Assembly: GCF_000149955.1 (NCBI RefSeq)
Contig: NC_030999.1
Location: 1,408,310-1,472,309 of the forward strand
DNA length: 64,000 nt
Direction: 5' to 3'
From: Fusarium oxysporum f. sp. lycopersici 4287
Taxonomy: Eukaryota; Ascomycota; Sordariomycetes; Hypocreales; Nectriaceae
Shown: positions 61,275 through 64,000 of the stretch, in pieces
Position numbering within the stretch: the stretch's first letter is position 1
Layout of the letters: every line of letters begins with the position of its first letter
Notes under the pieces: generated by a model
Told to the model about the DNA's origin: nothing
Seen by the model: only the letters and a program-made list of their open reading frames with translations
The model's database searches: none
Position numbers and translations under genes: made by a program

Positions 61275-62721
61275 ATGTGCAAAACCCAGAAGAAAGAATT
61301 CGAAGTTGCCATCATTGGCGGTGGCATCTCGGGAATTGTGTTGGCGATCTCACTTCTAAACAGGAATATTCACTGCACCATCTATGAGAAGAGCCATGCC
61401 TTCAATGACATTGGAGCTGGCCTTGGAATTAGCCCCAATGCTCAACGCGCCATGATAGCATGCGACCCAGCCGTGCATAGCGCTTTTGAGAAAGTGGCCA
61501 GCGGCAACATCTGGAAGTCAAAAAAGAACATTGTTTTTGATTTTCTTGACGGCAGGAACAGCGCCACTGATGTCGCCCCTTTTTTCCAGATCAAAAACAG
61601 CACGGGGCTACAGGGTTGCCACAGAGGCTCGTTCGTAAATGAGCTGTTGAACATTTTGCCCAATGACGTGATTCGCTTCAACAAGCACTTAGCAAAGGCC
61701 GAAGACCAAGGTAATGATAAAGTACAACTGTTCTTCCAGGATGGCACCATCGAGGAGGCCGATGCTATCGTCGGCTGCGATGGAATCAAATCAAAGATGC
61801 GCGAACTATTAGTTGGCCAGAACCACCCATCGGCAAAGTGTTCGTATACACACAAGTATGCGTACCGGGGAATGATCCCAATGCCTCAGGCAGTTGAGGT
61901 GTTAGGGGAGGAGAGAGCTCTCAATGCGACGATCTGGGTCAGTCGTCCGCGGATGATGTTTGTGAACATCCAAGTGACCTCGGGCATTTGCTAACTGGCA
62001 CGAATAGATGGGCAATGACAGGCACTTGCTTAGTTATCCGGTTGCTCGCGGGACTATCTTGAATGTCGTGGCCTACTGTACAAGCTCCGATGACTGGCCG
62101 AGTGAAAGCCAACTAACTCTTCCTGCGACAAGGAAGGATCTTGTCGATGATTTCCGACTCTTCACGCCACTCTTCACGCCACTGGGCCTGAAGATCATCG
62201 ACTGCGCCGAGAAGCTTGACAGAGTGAGTTTGCGAAGATGAAGCCCCACCCAGACATATCAGCATCCTCTTCCTGATCAAGAGACTAACCATCCATAGTG
62301 GGGTATATTTGACCTAGGAGATTGTCCCGTCCCAACCTTTGCAAAGGGTCGAATGTGTATTATCGGAGATGCAGCCCATGCATCCTCGCCACACCATGGT
62401 TCAGGGGCAGCTTTATGTATTGAGGATGCTGCTGTTCTGGCGTCCCTTCTGGGCCACAAGATGGTTCGAACAGGTGCTGACGTCAAGACCGCGTTTGCTG
62501 CTTTCGATAGGAGTAGGCGGGCTAGGACACAATGGGTTGTTCAGAAGTCTAGGCGAGCAGGTCAGCTATACGAGCTGCAAACTGAGATAGGAAGCAACTT
62601 CAAGAAAGTGTCTGAGGAGTTAAGCGAGACATTACCTACTATTTGGGAGTTTTCCATTGAGGATGCTATCAAGCAAGCTCTGGCTGACTTGGAAGGACGT
62701 CTTAAACAGAAATCCTTCTAG
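61275..62721 (+). CDS. FAD-dependent monooxygenase, salicylate-hydroxylase-like
   Basis: Exons 61275-61937, 62008-62223 and 62299-62721 (1302 bases, 433 residues). Introns GTCAGT...ATAG and GTGAGT...ATAG restore ATIWMGNDRHLLSYPV and KLDRWGIFDLG. Three flavoprotein motifs are present: the dinucleotide-binding IIGGGISGIVLAISL, the DG motif GCDGIKSKMRE, and the second FAD motif GDAAHASSPHHGSGA followed by EDAAVLA. This set and the length are those of fungal group A aromatic hydroxylases such as salicylate 1-monooxygenase, which turns salicylate into catechol using NAD(P)H and oxygen. The substrate is inferred from family resemblance; 6-hydroxynicotinate- or other phenol-type substrates are possible. 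The cytosolic enzyme has no signal peptide. No damage seen. Confidence 0.9.
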
Positions 62722-63108
62722 TGTAGGACCCAGGTCATGATACTGATAACAAAACGTTGTGCAACGACAATTTAAGAAGCGAGTTATTATTCCCGGTATA
62801 AATCACTATAATTCTGTTTACTTACAAACGAATGCCATTGTAGGGGCTAATTTATTAAAATTCAGCTGAATATTAGTGACGCTATCTTATTGGTCATGGC
62901 TTAAACTAGGAATATGTTAAAGGCAGTCCTCAGAAGCCTAAAGTAGCTCTATCTTGGCCAAAAAGATTCCGTGGCTTAACACGCTACGCCGGTCCAGAAG
63001 CCGAACGAAACGGTGACCAACTTTCAGCCTGTCTAAACGAATGCAAGCCCATGCACTATAACATCCAAGCAGCACATCTTTCATAACTACAAGTGACAAG
63101 AATGCGAA
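62722..63108. other. Gene-free spacer
   Basis: AT-rich sequence downstream of the monooxygenase; nothing recognised. Confidence 0.5.
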
Positions 63109-63342
63109 TTAGGGAACCATGCCATCGATGTTGTGGACTTTGGTCATATCTCCATCGGGGCTGGTGCCTATAGTCTTGGCTGTCTTGACACTTACCATAA
63201 CCCCCTTGTAAGCATTTAGTATAGAAAAGAGATTCGCTACGTCTCATAAGATAAAGCAGGGATTTGAGGCCGGATCAGAAACCATGGGGGTAGCTGACGC
63301 TAGCAGAACCATATTGCCAAGATATATGAGAATAGATTTCAT
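63109..63342 (-). pseudogene. Small secreted-protein-like frame with one in-frame stop
   Basis: ATG 63342 begins MKSILIYLGNMVLLASATP, a plausible signal peptide, and runs to SNPCFIL. A TGA at 63246-63244 interrupts it, but the same frame continues DVANLFSILNAYKGVM ... DGDMTKVHNIDG to a TAA at 63111-63109, 77 codons in all. TGA could come from CGA or TGG by one RIP-type change. A TATATA stretch lies about 95 bases upstream. No family recognised; it could be chance. Confidence 0.3.
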
Positions 63343-64000
63343 TTTGAAGTTTAGGTGCAAAGATTGTTAAAAGAAGACTGATAAGTAGTTGAAATGAGTA
63401 AGCTAAAAGGTGAGAACACGTTGCCCTTGAGAGACTGTATATATTTTAGAACGGTTTTAATCTTTCAATTGGGAACATGAATAGACTTTCTTTTAGCCAA
63501 AGGCTGCCGAGGTATTTGCAGTTGCACTCAAAACAGAGTTTTCTAAGCTTTAGCCTTTTAACTTAATCTTTCGAAGGAAACTTCTCGAACTTCATTTAAG
63601 GTTCAGCTTTATCTATAAAAGGGCAAACCCTATCTGCCGGTCTCATTTACCGCTCTTATTTATTACCAATCTTATTTACATACCTGGCAATCTGTATCAC
63701 TTGCCCACAGAGGAGAGGTGACGGGGTCCAATTAATTTCTCGTGTGCGGCCTGGAAACGGTTATCCTTATTGAAGCGTATGGCGGTCTGTGTGGTCAGGA
63801 GGAAGTTGTTGGATTCACACTCGGAGCTCTTGGATGCAGCAGGGAGCAATGTAGACGAAAAAAGATGCCATGATTCTGCAATGATTTGGCTGCTGCTGCG
63901 CCGGAAATGCGCCTACCTTCCTCACAGATTCCCTGTTTTGTTCAGGTCGACTGACTTGGCTGTAACCATCATACCCCCACTGTCGACCGAGGGTGCTTGT
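63343..64000. other. Gene-free end of window
   Basis: No frame with domain support and no repeat matching the rest of the window. Confidence 0.45.

Noticed and set aside
1..64000. tRNA, rRNA, CRISPR arrays and bacterial-type operons
   Set aside because: None seen; intron-containing genes and eukaryotic transposons make the window fungal nuclear DNA.

Overview
The window is nuclear DNA of a filamentous ascomycete, most likely a Fusarium of the F. oxysporum complex. Genes carry short introns (about 50-80 bp) with fungal splice sites. Miniature inverted-repeat elements have the mimp terminal consensus (CAGTGGG, two free bases, GCAA, then A or T, AA). There is an impala-type Tc1/mariner relict with the same terminus, and a Zn2Cys6 regulator that I recognise as FTF1/FTF2-like. 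The transposon density is typical of an accessory (lineage-specific) region rather than a core chromosome arm. The species call is an inference.

Layout. 1-7900: the 3' end of a copia element that cut off a decayed Zn2Cys6 regulator gene; a SINE-like insertion; the 5' stub of an amino-acid permease ended by a LINE fragment and a pogo element; and a hAT fragment. 7915-9122: an intact three-exon GNT1-like glycosyltransferase. 9500-13055: mimps and a pogo element nested in an old LTR. 14565-17031: a GH55 beta-1,3-glucanase gene with a short frame-breaking lesion. 18100-21320: piggyBac, SINE-like and impala relicts. 21703-23519: an intact five-exon P450. 23756-29101: two complete hAT elements with perfect 8-bp target duplications. 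29890-35720: a hAT truncated by a solo LTR, a third full-length hAT, another LTR and a pogo relict. 37053-37564: a small C2H2 zinc-finger gene. 39991-45743: a full-length Helitron Rep-helicase. 45841-46096: a decayed CFEM gene. 46935-49776: the FTF1-like regulator. 52577-55087: a coiled coil / nuclease-like / kinase-like protein. 55176-58136: a long SINE-like copy abutting an intact pogo transposase. 58386-59084: a secreted cysteine-rich protein with a mimp directly upstream. 61275-62721: an intact salicylate-hydroxylase-like monooxygenase.

How it fits together. The host genes that remain intact (or nearly so) fit plant interaction or secondary metabolism: a candidate effector, an FTF1-like regulator, a salicylate-hydroxylase-like enzyme, a P450 and cell-wall or glycan enzymes. 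Five of them (GNT1-like, P450, C2H2, FTF1-like, secreted protein) have a mimp or impala terminus about 0.2-0.8 kb upstream of the start codon. Decayed copies carry stop codons and a catalytic change of the C-to-T/G-to-A type expected from repeat-induced point mutation (RIP). Several other elements (three hATs, the Helitron, the pogo at 56481) still have full-length frames.

No rRNA, tRNA, CRISPR array or telomeric repeat was seen. Exon boundaries were deduced by eye from splice signals, reading-frame closure and family conservation. None was tested by alignment.
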